Positions 1 through 8,709 are shown, counted from the stretch's first letter. The stretch: DNA of 64,000 nt from JADKAV01 sp963733395 (GCA_963733395.1 CAVTCZ010000011.1:1-64000); one strand, 5' to 3'. Notes: generated by a model from the sequence alone, not told the origin. Made by a program: numbers and translations.

Positions 1-189
1 GCCCGTCGAGCCCCGACCTCTCACGAGATCCGCCGCGACCATAGCAGGCGAGCAACGGCGTAGGCAGATCGGAAGTCCTCCGACCTGCGGCAAGTCGGCG
101 CCTGTGGTCCTCCGCCGGCACAACGCGTCCCCCCATTTCGGGGCTTGAGAATTCGAGGCGAAGAAGAAATGCCCCGTGGGCGTCCCACT

Positions 190-327
190 TCGGTGGCGAT
201 GACCGTTGAAGCACTAGTGGCGCACCCGCACCTCACGGCCTTGTCCGAGCAAGGATGACGGGGCCGGCTGTTCACCAAAGCCGCCCAGGAAGCAGTGCGC
301 AACCACGCACGAAACCAAGGAGCCTGA
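190..327 (+). pseudogene. Orphan 3' end of the membrane-protein gene at 3610-4661 (repeat copy A)
   Basis: This stretch matches the last ~45 codons of the membrane-protein gene ending at 4661. The shared parts are an HW/ALV-type start of the tail, RTRTS-like residues, LFTKAA, EAVRNHARNQ and a TGA stop at the same place. It is decayed: an internal TGA lies in the middle of the tail and no reading frame enters it from upstream. A third copy ends at 6368. I infer a decayed duplication; no function can be assigned. See also the Vgb blade fragment just downstream, which repeats the gene order seen at 4.5-5.0 kb. Confidence 0.7.
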
Positions 328-333
328 CCCTTG

Positions 334-367
334 GCCCCGGCTTCCCGCACCCGCGGGGCGTCGGGGC
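334..367 (+). terminator. GC-rich hairpin after repeat copy A
   Basis: GCCCCG...CGGGGC arms enclose a GC-rich inner stem immediately after the stop of copy A. The same hairpin follows copies B (4669-4705) and C (6376-6412), so it travels with the repeated 3' end. There is no clear T-run, so termination efficiency is unknown. Confidence 0.5.
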
Positions 368-514
368 ACCCGAGTTTCCTCGTTCGGGGCGCTCACATCG
401 CATCACTCCTTCGAACAGTGGTTTGCAGGGCTAGCCGGCCCGGCACCATTGCCTACCGACAGGGAAGATTGCGATGCCCTCATATCGGAAGAACGCGATT
501 GCGGTGGGAGTTCT

Positions 515-598
515 GTTCGGGCGAATCACTGCGGCCGGGACCGTCACCGAATACCCCCTGCCCACCACCGGTAGTGGCCCGACCGGGATCGCGGCCAA
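515..598 (+). pseudogene. Fragment of one Vgb-type propeller blade
   Basis: The plus strand reads GRITAAGTVTEYPLPTT then GPTGIAA, which is one blade junction of the Vgb-like propeller encoded at 4850-6173 (consensus there: GRITP.G.(V/I)TEYP(V/L)PTA...P.GIAAGPDGN.WFTE). Only about two thirds of a blade remains and no signal peptide or further blade is present. It lies downstream of repeat copy A, as the full gene lies downstream of copy B, which suggests a decayed duplication. I see no gene in the rest of 328-806. Confidence 0.65.
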
Positions 599-806
599 AC
601 CGCCGACAGTGCGCATTCGTACCGGAGAGTCAAGGGGTGTCAGGCGCAATGCAGACTCTTCCCACCGTGCCATCGCCGCATCTCTGGAGGGATCTGGAGG
701 CCCCGCAGGTCGCGCCCCGTTGGCGAAGGCTTCGACGACTTTCGCGCGTTTGAATACGGCGACCGCGCAAAACGCCACCGACGGTGGCGTCGGCGATACC
801 GGTGAC

Positions 807-1019
807 CTAATCCCTTCCAGGCCCGACCACGAGCCGCACAAGGAAGACCCCCAGCACGGACATCCCAATGGACAGCAAAATGGCCCCCGTTCCACCGCCG
901 ACCTGGAACGGCCATTCCGCATCGATGCTCCAGCCCGCGAAGTACCCGATCCAGTACCCGAGGTATGCCCCGACGACCCCGCCGAGCACCATCAGCAACA
1001 CGCGCACCCATGCCTTCAT
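807..1019 (-). CDS. Small two-helix membrane protein, unknown function
   Basis: The product is 70 aa. Two hydrophobic segments are visible, at about residues 6-28 (VLLMVLGGVVGAYLGYWIG) and 43-64 (GTGAILLSIGMSVLGVFLVRL), separated by a short charged loop with D and E. The start ATG (MKAW) is preceded on the minus strand by a purine-rich GGAGGTC-like site. I do not recognise a family. It has no operon partner: the next gene upstream on this strand is a transposase remnant. It is probably a real inner-membrane protein, since the hydrophobic pattern is much cleaner than in neighbouring chance frames. Confidence 0.55.
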   Translation of the reverse strand: MKAWVRVLLMVLGGVVGAYLGYWIGYFAGWSIDAEWPFQVGGGTGAILLSIGMSVLGVFLVRLVVGPGRD

Positions 1020-1339
1020 GGTGACCTCCAGCCCCTACCCCTCCACGGTACGCCGCTAGTCGCCCCCCTGGGCGTGTCCAATGGTGCGGGCTTTGACGCA
1101 CCTCCGCAACCCTTTCCCCAAGTGCGTCGCAGACACACACCGTCGCGCGATGAAGACTCGCGAAGATACCCAGCGCCGTCGTGCAGCCGACCACCGCATT
1201 TCAGGGTTCGATCCGAACCAGACAACGACTGAGTCGACGGTTTTAGCCCTGCAGCCGCCTGGTTCCTGCCCTCCGGAGATGCAGGAGGACATCCGAAGGG
1301 GGACCGTGGCGTTGAAGCGCTGGCGAACCGAGACGCGTG

Positions 1340-1700
1340 AAGAGAGGATCGCGTGGCCGCGATGGGTCTTGTCTGCGGCCACGTTGTCGTCTTCTTCGGC
1401 GGCGGTGGTGGTGGTGGTGGTGAAGAACCCGTGGAACCGCCAGGTGTCGAACAAGGTCTGTTGCCCGTCCTTGACGCCGGGGTTGAGGTCGGGGATCCGG
1501 CGCACCACCAGTCGTCCGAGCACGTGGTTGGTCTTCTTCTGTGCGGCGAAGGCGACGAAGGGAATCTCGGCGACCTCCGCGCGGGAGACCCACCGGCCGG
1601 ACTGTTCGTCGTAGACGGCGTCGGTACTCGATCGTGGTCCGGGCGTCGTCGGGAATCGAGGAGATCGCGGTTTGATGCTGGCGTCCAGGCGCTCGGAGAC
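1340..1700 (-). pseudogene. IS1380-family transposase remnant
   Basis: The minus strand reads a stretch typical of the C-terminal half of IS1380-type DDE transposases: DAVYDEQSGRWVSRAEVAEI, then AFAAQKK, then VRRIPDLNPGVKDGQQTLFD and TWRFHGFFT. Upstream of DAVYDE the frame changes (AISSIPDDA...TIEY precedes it in another frame, a +1 shift near 1630). Downstream the protein runs into a GTG/ACC simple repeat (about 1405-1425) that gives poly-Thr and then degenerates. The N-terminal half and both ends of the element are missing, so this is a dead fragment. Confidence 0.75.
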
Positions 1701-1773
1701 CGAGACATCCGCGCCTGACTCGCGCCGGTCTCAATCGCCGGGCCAAATGGCTGTAGTCATGCCGCACAGCCCA

Positions 1774-2883
1774 CTAGCGGGCTGTGCCGTGTTCCAGGGA
1801 TTCGTCGTGGATCTTGCGTGCGAAGTAGATCTGCTCGAAGACCCCGGCTTGCTCGAGGTGCTCGACGAGTTCGCCTCCTTCATAGTGTTTGAGATCCACC
1901 AGCGCGGAGACGCGCAAGTAGCCGCCTGGGTACCTGATCAACTCGCCCACGGCACGCTGCCAGCCCTTGGCGAAGTCGAGCATCTTCTGCGTGACCAGCG
2001 TCTTCTGGCGGGTGTACGTCACCACGTAGCGCGTGTCGTCGTCGCGATAGTCGAAGCAGATCTCCTGCGGAACGGGCTTGCCGGTGTGTTGATCGATGTC
2101 GCTGCCGGTGGTGGTGAAGGTCACCTTGGACCCATCGTCCGCGATCACCTTGCCGTCACGGGCGATCATGAACCAGTCAAACGGAGTCAAGCCGTACTTC
2201 TTCGCAGCTACAAGGTGCGCCATGATGAACGTGTACGGACCGACGTCCCCCTTCGCCCACCACCAGTGGTCGAGGAGGTGCGACATCTCCACGTTCATCC
2301 AGTTGTGATCGTGATAGCCCGTGCCCGTCGCCTGGTGCACCTCGTCACCGATCTTGTAGGTCGCAGTCACCTTGCCGAACGGCACGAACGGGGACCAGGC
2401 GAAGAAGGCTTCGTCATCCGGGCCGAAGAAGAGGTGGCCCGTCTCCGGCCGCCATGATTCGGTCAGACCCTCGAGCTTCACCTCGGCCCAGAGATCCTCG
2501 GCCGCGCCCGTGATCGTGTATTCGTGCAGGTCGCCGGTGAAGCGGTACGGTCCGATTCGCACGTCGCAGCCATCCTTGGACGCGCTGAACTCCTCGGCCT
2601 TGAAATAGCCGTACTTCATCATCCTGCGGCCGTCCGGCAGGTCGAGGTCAATCTCGATCAACGGCTCGAGCGGCTGGTTGCGCCGGGAGGTGTCCTTCGT
2701 GCAGAAGATGACGGCAAGCTTGGCGCCGTCGTCTAGGTCGGTGTCGAAGTACCACCACTCGATGAATGGCGCGCCGGTGTCGACGCGGATGCCGTCCTCC
2801 CATTCCTGGATATGGCGTCTCTCGAGATTGAGTCGCGCATAGTCGTCGGGCTTGTCAGCAAGCCTGCATGGTTCGGGGTGCAT
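1774..2883 (-). CDS. Lipocalin-like CrtC/AttH-family protein
   Basis: The product is 369 aa with no signal peptide. The N-terminal FIEWWYFDTDLDDGAKLAVI carries the WWYFD signature of the AttH/CrtC lipocalin-like fold. A second half has HDHNWMNVEMSHLLDHWWWAKG, which matches the repeated WxW(W) strand pattern. Relatives include carotenoid 1,2-hydratase CrtC and many uncharacterised proteins, so a hydrophobic small-molecule ligand or substrate is likely but not identified here. No carotenoid genes are nearby, so I do not call it CrtC. A probable small gene ends 11 bp upstream on the same strand. Confidence 0.8.
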   Translation of the reverse strand: MHPEPCRLADKPDDYARLNLERRHIQEWEDGIRVDTGAPFIEWWYFDTDLDDGAKLAVIFCTKDTSRRNQPLEPLIEIDLDLPDGRRMMKYGYFKAEEFSASKDGCDVRIGPYRFTGDLHEYTITGAAEDLWAEVKLEGLTESWRPETGHLFFGPDDEAFFAWSPFVPFGKVTATYKIGDEVHQATGTGYHDHNWMNVEMSHLLDHWWWAKGDVGPYTFIMAHLVAAKKYGLTPFDWFMIARDGKVIADDGSKVTFTTTGSDIDQHTGKPVPQEICFDYRDDDTRYVVTYTRQKTLVTQKMLDFAKGWQRAVGELIRYPGGYLRVSALVDLKHYEGGELVEHLEQAGVFEQIYFARKIHDESLEHGTAR

Positions 2884-2894
2884 GGTTGTTCTCC

Positions 2895-3094
2895 CTATCC
2901 TCCAGAGCGGGTGACCAGACTGGAACCGAGACAGACAGGTTCACAGGTCGAGTCATCAAAGACCGCCAGTTGCTTCTCGTCGTCCGAAACCAGCCGGTGA
3001 CCTGGCCCTCGGTGACCGCACACATCACTACCCCGGAGGTGTCCCATTGTTGCCGGACAACCACGCTCACAGGGATGCGTTCGTTGTGGAACAT
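2895..3094 (-). CDS. Small hypothetical protein upstream of the lipocalin-like gene, frameshifted
   Basis: A start at 3094 (MFHNERIPVSVVVRQQ) follows a G-rich ribosome-binding-like stretch. After about 33 codons the coding-like sequence continues in another frame (RLVSDDEKQLAVFDDSTCEP) to a stop at 2895, so one base appears to be missing near 2995. The joined product would be about 66 aa, soluble and acidic at its end. It ends 11 bp before the start of the lipocalin-like gene, which suggests co-transcription. I recognise no family. The call rests on codon quality and spacing only. Confidence 0.4.
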
Positions 3095-3204
3095 GACCCA
3101 CCCCCTCGTGCGGATCGACCCCGGCCGTGAGGGGTTCCGCGCGACCCACGGGCCGTCACCACTACCAGACTACGCCCGCCGGAAGGGTATTGAGGTTCTC
3201 GACG

Positions 3205-3492
3205 ATGGATCGCGACGGTGGACCAGCGCAGCCGTGGGAACACACACTCGACTACCGCCAGACCGTTGTTTCCCGCCGGCTTGCCACTACCCCAGCCGGA
3301 GACCTGCCACTGGGTCTGGAAGTGGCGATCCTGCTCACCGGGCTGCTCACCCCCGAACAGCCCCACACCCCCAGGCCTCGCACGCCGAGGCCGTACGACC
3401 CCGAGCCGGAGTACGACTCCTACCCGGTCGCCCGAAGAACCGGCGGTTCTCCCCCGCCGGCTGCCGGCTCGCTGTCGGACCGGCTGCACTAG
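3205..3492 (+). CDS. Small proline-rich hypothetical protein
   Basis: The product is 95 aa: an N-terminal part with LDYRQTVVSRRLATTPAGDL, one short hydrophobic stretch (LEVAILLTGLL), then a Pro/Arg-rich tail (HTPRPRTPRPYDPEPEYD). It ends 117 bp upstream of the membrane-protein gene at 3610 on the same strand and could be in its operon. No family is recognised. An alternative start at 3127 would add 26 residues; I prefer 3205 (ATG) because the upstream part looks non-coding. Confidence 0.4.
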   Translation: MDRDGGPAQPWEHTLDYRQTVVSRRLATTPAGDLPLGLEVAILLTGLLTPEQPHTPRPRTPRPYDPEPEYDSYPVARRTGGSPPPAAGSLSDRLH

Positions 3493-3609
3493 CAGCACCA
3501 CATCCTGCTGCCGCCTTGTTGGGCCATCCGGCTACCGGCGCGGCACCAACCCCAATCAGGCCTGCCGCAATCCTGCGGTGGGCCTTCCTCATGTTGAAAG
3601 GAACACACG

Positions 3610-4661
3610 ATGTCCATTCCTGTTGATGGCACCTATTCGGTGCCGGTCAGCGGCCCGTCCCAGCATCTGGCGATGCTGCGGGCACCGCTGCTCAAGCTCA
3701 GTGGCGCGGCGCGCAGCACGTGGTCGCATACCCGCACTACTTTGCGGTTCGCCGGGCACCTGCCCACGTCGGTGGCGGCGACAGTGGCCAGCCATGCTGT
3801 CCACCCAGACCGGCTACGCGGCGCTCACCGGCGCCGTCCGCGCCGTGGCCCGTGGCCCGTGGCGCCTGGAAGGCGGTCACCACCGTGGCACGCAGTGTCG
3901 GCAAGGCGGCGCGTTTCGGCGCGGGTCTGGTCACCCTCGCCATCGGCTACGTGTCGGCCCCAGGGGCTGACTCCACCCTGCGGCTGGCCGACGCGATTGC
4001 CGACCCGGTGGTGGGCACCTGCCGGCGCATCGACGGCTGGGTTAGCGGCCTCGGTGACCTGGCGTGGGCGTTGGCGCACACCACCATGGTGCGCACCACC
4101 GTCACGCTCAGCGCATCGATCGCCTCCGGGGTGTTCGTCGTGCACACCCTCACCCAGGGGCTGCTGGCAGTGCGGATCGTGAAGGCGATGCCGTGGCTGA
4201 TGACCGCCATGGTGTGGGCGACCAACCCCTGGCGCACCCTCGCCCTGGTCGGCGCGGCCGGGGCAGCCGCCATGCTGATCGCGCTGGCACGGCTCATCCA
4301 CTCCACGCAAGGCAACGACGCACCGGACCCGGAGCCGCCCGCGGCGGCTGCGGGCACGCGCCCGGTCGTGGTGGCTCCTGAGCCGGCACCGGCGCCCATG
4401 CCGTTGATCGACTGGGATGCCGTCGCCGCATCGGTGCGCATCGAAATCAGCAACGACGGCTCGGTGGTGGTGCGCGGCATCCCGAACTGCATCCCCACCG
4501 AATACGGGGAGGTCATCGCGTCGATCGCCACCGACGCGGCGTTGAAGCACTGGCGGCGCACCCGCACCTCACGGCCCTGCCCCAGCAGGGACGACCGCAG
4601 GCTGTTCACGAAGGCGGCGAAGGAAGCAGTCCGCAACCACGCACGCAACCAAGCAGCCTGA
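3610..4661 (+). CDS. Membrane protein of unknown function with a repeated C-terminal tail, two frameshifts
   Basis: The start ATG at 3610 (MSIPVDGTYSVPVSG) is preceded by GAAAGGA. The frame changes near 3797 and again near 3860, where CCCGTGG is tandemly duplicated (7 bp, hence a shift); joined length is about 347 aa. Hydrophobic segments include LVTLAIGYVSAPGA, TLSASIASGVFVVHTLTQGL and AMPWLMTAMVWATNPW followed by LVGAAGAAAMLIALARLI. A Pro/Ala linker leads to a soluble domain (VRIEISNDGSVVVRGIP) and the tail RTRTSRPCPSRDDRRLFTKA. The tail also occurs as orphan copies at 190-327 and 6210-6368. I recognise no family. Context (repeats, IS relics, a ParA-like gene) suggests an accessory element. 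Confidence 0.55.
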
Positions 4662-4668
4662 CCCAACT

Positions 4669-4705
4669 GGCCCCGGCGTCCCGCCACCTGCGGGGCGTCG
4701 GGGCC
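4669..4705 (+). terminator. GC-rich hairpin after repeat copy B
   Basis: GGCCCCGGCG (4669-4678) pairs with CGTCGGGGCC (4696-4705) with an inner CCGC/GCGG step. It starts eight bases after the TGA of the membrane-protein gene, so it is its likely terminator. It is nearly identical to the hairpins after copies A and C. Confidence 0.6.
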
Positions 4706-4849
4706 ACCAAGGTCCTTTCTTCGTTTGGGTCACGCGCGCCGCGCAACACCCATTTGTCATGCCTCAAGGACCGGGTTTCGATGCGTGGGTGATCGTGATG
4801 CTGCGGGCGTACCCTGAAGGGGCAGCGGCTCCATCGCGTTGGGGGCATC

Positions 4850-6173
4850 ATGGACGTGCGCATCTCATCAAAGACCTCGGTTGTCGTGGCGATCATCGCG
4901 GCGGTTCTGGCGGTGTTGTTGGCGCCGGTGGCGGCGGCCCCGCCGGGCGACATCACCGAATACCCGGTACCCACCGCCGACACCTCCCCATGTGGCATCG
5001 CTGCCGGCCACGACGGCAACACTATGGTTCACCGAGGATGGCGGGAACCGGATCGGGCGGATCACCCCCCGCGGTCGCATCACCGAATACCCTGTGCCCA
5101 CCGCCAGCGGGCGCCCTCACGGGATCGCGGCCGGCCCGGACAGCAACATGTGGTTCACCGAGGTCCACGGCAACAAGATCGGGCGGATCACCCCTCGCGG
5201 TCGCATCACCGAATACCCCGTCCCCACCGCCGGCAGCTCCCCCTGTGGCATCGCGGCCGGGCCGGACGGCAACCTCTGGTTCACCGAGGCCCACGGGAAC
5301 CAGATCGGGCGGATCACCCCGGCTGGCGCCATCACCGAATACTCTCTGCCCACCGCCGACAGCAACCCCTACGGGATCGCGTCCGGCCCGGACGGCAACA
5401 TGTGGTTCACCGAGACCAGGCGCGAACAAGATCGGGCGGATCACCCCCAACGGCACCGTCACCGAATACCCCCTGCCCACCGCCTACAGTTACCCCCAGG
5501 ACATCGCGGCCGGGCCGGACGGCAACATGTGGTTCACCGGGCTATCCAGCGAACAGGATTGGGCGGATCACCCCCGCCGGCACCGTCACCGAGTACACCG
5601 TGCCCACCGCCGGCAGTTGGCCCGCCGGGATCGCGGCCGGGCCGGACGGCAACATGTGGTTCACCGAGGTCCGCGGGAACAAGATCGGGCGGATCACCCC
5701 GACTGGCGCCATCACCGAATACCCCGTCCCCACCGCCGGCAGTCTCCCTTCCGGGATCGCGGCCGGCCCGGACGGCAACCTCTGGTTCACTGAGTGGGAC
5801 GGCAACAAGATCGGGCGGATCACCCCCGACCGCCACTCCCACGATTGTGAAGAAGCCCTGCCCGATCAACGTGACCCTGCACAAGCCGACCCCGACGACG
5901 GTCGGCAGCCGGATTCTGACCGACACGATCACGACCAACACGTCCTCCTGTGTCCTGCTCAAACCGGTGGTGCTCTGCCGGCCGCTGGCCAGCACGACCG
6001 CCGGCGAGCAGGCCTTCTGCGACACGAAGGTCACCAAGCGCGGCACGATCCGCGTGAAGACCCAGGGTTACGAGGCTGTGCGCGTCACGGTGATCGTCCG
6101 GGCCAAGCCCAAGCCTGGCTTCGCTGACACGTGGAAGCCGGACACCTGGCGCAAAGCCTGGCGCCTGCGGTGA
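4850..6173 (+). CDS. Secreted Vgb-like seven-bladed propeller protein, four frameshifts
   Basis: The start ATG at 4850 gives MDVRISSKTSVVVAIIAAVL with a signal peptide ending near VAAAPPGD. Seven blades of ~42 residues follow, each of the form (I/V)TEYP.PTA...P.GIAAGPDGN.WFTE..GN(K/R)IGRITP, the repeat of virginiamycin B lyase (Vgb) and related lactonase-type propellers. The C-terminal ~100 residues form a separate domain ending TWRKAWRLR. The frame shifts by +1 at about 5023, 5415, 5535 and 5833; each lies at a position where a neighbouring blade lacks one base, so joined length is about 439 aa. Streptogramin resistance is not implied: most such proteins are uncharacterised. It is preceded by repeat copy B and followed by copy C. 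Confidence 0.7.
4945..5830 (+). repeat. Seven tandem ~126-bp blade repeats
   Basis: At DNA level the seven blades are highly similar, for example gacggcaacatgtggttcac and atcgggcggatcacccc recur in nearly every unit. This suggests recent homogenisation by recombination within the gene and makes the region prone to mis-assembly. Confidence 0.85.
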
Positions 6174-6209
6174 CCGGTCGAGTAACAACACAGGGCCGCA
6201 TACCCATCA

Positions 6210-6368
6210 TCGGTGGGGGTCACTGCCCACATCGCCACCGAGGCGGCGTGGAAGCACTGGCAGCGCACCCGCACCTCCCGGCCCTGCCCCAGCCGTGACG
6301 ACCGGCGGCTATTCACCAAAGCCGCGAAGGAAGCCGTGCGGAGGTACAGCAAGAACCAGGCGGCCTGA
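6210..6368 (+). pseudogene. Orphan 3' end of the membrane-protein gene (repeat copy C)
   Basis: The frame reads VTAHIATEAAWKHWQRTRTS, then DDRRLFTKAAKEAVRRYSKN and a stop, matching the tail of the gene at 3610-4661. It is open but has no start or upstream part; it begins about 35 bp after the stop of the Vgb-like gene. Compared with copy B it carries conservative substitutions rather than stops, so it may be younger than copy A, or may be translated as part of something not recognised. Confidence 0.65.
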
Positions 6369-6375
6369 CCAAATT

Positions 6376-6412
6376 GGCCCCGACGTCCCGCACCGCGCGG
6401 GCGTCGGGGTCC
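6376..6412 (+). terminator. GC-rich hairpin after repeat copy C
   Basis: GGCCCCGACG pairs with CGTCGGGG, with an inner GCGCGGGC step. It is the third copy of the terminator-like hairpin and could end transcription of the Vgb-like gene. Confidence 0.55.
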
Positions 6413-6851
6413 CGGGGGCTTCTTGCGTTCTGTGGACGGCTGAGTCAGAGTGGCACCCGAAGGCCACAGAACCGCCCTTGTGAAACTGCTCAGAGCGCGG
6501 CTGGCCGCGACGGGCTTCTTTCGTCACACCTCCGGGGATCGAAATCAAGAACCAGACAGGGACAGATCGGCCACTTTGGCGATCGCAAGGGGCACGACAC
6601 AACCGCCGGAGGGGCACGACACAACCGCCGGACCGCAATCCACGGTCCGCACACCGGACGCCGAGCCTGTCCGCCTCCTCAGTCCGGGCCCTTCGCGCTG
6701 GTTGGCGGGGGGGTCGAGTGCGGTACAGCGAACGCCCCGAGTCTCTGCGCCGGTGAATAGCCCGCTAATCGGGCCATACGCCGATTTGGGAATCTGTGAT
6801 CACTTCTGGTCTGCCCTTTCCCAGTTCTGGAGTGCGCATAGTCGGACAGGC
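6413..6851 (+). other. Non-coding stretch with a 22-bp tandem duplication
   Basis: I see no convincing gene here. Positions 6589-6610 and 6611-6632 are a perfect tandem pair of a 22-bp unit beginning GGGGCACGACACAACC. The rest has no recognised signal. Confidence 0.5.
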
Positions 6852-8606
6852 TCATTTCACGCGCCAACTGCGCGACCAGGTCACCGGCGTCACACCGGAC
6901 CCCGAAGCCGTGATGCGCACGGACACCTTGCCCTTCGGCGCGTGCTTGGTGCGGATCCTCACCGTGGTCGCGGTTCTGGTCACGCGGCTCCTCTTCCTGA
7001 GCTTCTTGGGAGTACGCGTGACCCTGATCGATGCCGACTGACCCGGCCCGACCACGACCCCCCTGACCAGCTTCACCCGGCCCATGCGCGGGATCGGCTT
7101 CGTGGCCGCGCGGGCGGAGACACGCAGCGTGGCAGCGGGTGTGACCGTCACAGGCGGCCCGGGAGGCGGGCCGAACACCACGTACACCGCACCCGAATCC
7201 ACACCAGCGGTGTCCGCGCCCGGGGCAGCGATCGCTAGATCCTGCCCCCCGTCACCGTTGAAGTCCCCGACTCCCGCCACAGCGAATCCGGCATACGGTT
7301 TGGTCAGCGCATCGACGCCGCCCGGACCGTTCACCCGGTAACCCACGGCTCCCACATCCGGGATCACGGCGCCGCTCAGAACGGCTGAACCACGCAAGAC
7401 GTACGCCGCGCCCTTGCCGTCCGCACTGCCTGGGGCACCGACGACAAGGTCGCCATAGCCATCGCGATCGAGGTCCCCGGGAGAGGCCACGCTCACCCCG
7501 AAGGCCTCGTCGAGGGTGCCGACGAACCGGGTCTGGCCGCTGACGTCGACCAGTTTCAGGCTCGCTGCGACCGGGTGCCGGGCCAGGACCCGCACGGACG
7601 AGTCCCGGGACCCAGGGCTGTAGGTCCCCACGACCAGGTCGGGGTGGCCGTCACCGTCCATGTCCACGGCGTTCATCGGGCCCATGTAAGCGCTCAGTCC
7701 GGTGGTGTCGACCATAAAGACCCCCGGCGAGGTGTCGACCAAGCCGGCCGACACCAGGCCACTTCCGCCGCGCACGACGAAGCCGTGCGACTGCCCCGGG
7801 CTGTGGTTGAGCTCGGCGCCGATCAGGACGTCCATCACCGCGTCGCCGGTGACGTCGCCCAGCGACAGCTGGGAGCCGACGTCGGACGCGCCCGTGAGCC
7901 GGATCGCTGTGCTGATGGTCTGAAGGTCGAGATCGCCGAAGGCCGATCCCCCGCGGACCACTGTCACCCCGGCGTAGTTCGAGGGGTTCGGCGAACCCAG
8001 CACGAGGTCGTCGATGCCGTCGCCGGTCACATCCCCGCCCACCATCGCCGTACCCATGCGGTCGTCGTCCTTCGCGCCGCCGATCAGCCACCACCTGGGT
8101 GTCGGGCTGATCAGGGCCAGGTCGATGCTGGTCATGGCCGGGCCGCCCTTCACGACAACCACCTGCCCGGCGTTCGCGCGGGTCTGGTAGGTCAGCGCGT
8201 CGCTTCCAATCGCCAAATCCTCGTACCCGTCGTGGTTGAAGTCGCCGGAGGTCAGCGCCCGCCCGAGTAGCCCGTTCCCGACATCGCCGTCGATGCGGAT
8301 CGCGGAACTCCCGGCGAGTTGGCCGCCCGTCGGGTGCGGTCCGCCGAAGACGATGAAGACGCTGCCGGCCCAGGTGCGGTTGTGCGGGCTGGCCAACGGG
8401 AAACCGACCGCGAGGTCATCGTATCCGTCCCCGTTGACGTCCCCGGCCCGGCTCACCTGCATGAAGCCCCCGAGGTTGCTGGCCGGGCCGTCGAAGTGCA
8501 CGAGGTCCGGCCCGAGCGTGATGTCGGCAACTGCTGGGCCGGCGGTGAGTGCGGCCAGTCCGAGGGTTGCGGCAGCTGCCAGTGCCGAGATTATGCGGGT
8601 CGTCAC
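6852..8606 (-). CDS. Secreted FG-GAP (integrin-alpha-like) repeat protein
   Basis: About 584 aa. A signal peptide (RIISALAAAATLGLAALTAG, cleavage near AVA-DI) is followed by about seven FG-GAP repeats with calcium-binding loops such as DVNGDGYDDLAVG, DFNHDGYEDLAIG, DVTGDGIDDLVLG, DMDGDGHPDLVVG, DLDRDGYGDLVVG and DFNGDGGQDLAIA, giving an integrin-type seven-bladed propeller. A basic C-terminal domain of ~110 residues ends TWSRSWRVK, resembling the end of the Vgb-like protein (TWRKAWRLR). I chose GTG at 8606 because a GGGGGTGG site lies just upstream; GTG at 8615 is the alternative. It is probably exported and surface-associated; ligand unknown. Confidence 0.85.
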   Translation of the reverse strand: MTTRIISALAAAATLGLAALTAGPAVADITLGPDLVHFDGPASNLGGFMQVSRAGDVNGDGYDDLAVGFPLASPHNRTWAGSVFIVFGGPHPTGGQLAGSSAIRIDGDVGNGLLGRALTSGDFNHDGYEDLAIGSDALTYQTRANAGQVVVVKGGPAMTSIDLALISPTPRWWLIGGAKDDDRMGTAMVGGDVTGDGIDDLVLGSPNPSNYAGVTVVRGGSAFGDLDLQTISTAIRLTGASDVGSQLSLGDVTGDAVMDVLIGAELNHSPGQSHGFVVRGGSGLVSAGLVDTSPGVFMVDTTGLSAYMGPMNAVDMDGDGHPDLVVGTYSPGSRDSSVRVLARHPVAASLKLVDVSGQTRFVGTLDEAFGVSVASPGDLDRDGYGDLVVGAPGSADGKGAAYVLRGSAVLSGAVIPDVGAVGYRVNGPGGVDALTKPYAGFAVAGVGDFNGDGGQDLAIAAPGADTAGVDSGAVYVVFGPPPGPPVTVTPAATLRVSARAATKPIPRMGRVKLVRGVVVGPGQSASIRVTRTPKKLRKRSRVTRTATTVRIRTKHAPKGKVSVRITASGSGVTPVTWSRSWRVK

Positions 8607-8709
8607 GGCGACCACCCCCGCTTACAGGATAGACCCGGGATGACTCGCGTCGGCGATTCGCGGCGTATCGGTGCCGGTTCAGCCCGCCAACTTCGCCGCG
8701 TGGGGCTGC

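Noticed and set aside
1353..1470. Poly-Gly, poly-His, poly-Val and poly-Thr runs in different frames
   Set aside because: They come from one GGT/ACC simple repeat inside the dead IS1380 remnant.
2524..2736. Plus-strand frames antisense to the lipocalin-like gene
   Set aside because: No motifs, and the minus-strand frame has the WWYFD signature over full length.
4850..6173. Programmed +1 frameshifting in the Vgb-like gene
   Set aside because: The four shift points share no common slippery sequence, and single-base errors of the same sign occur in unrelated essential genes, so sequence error is simpler.
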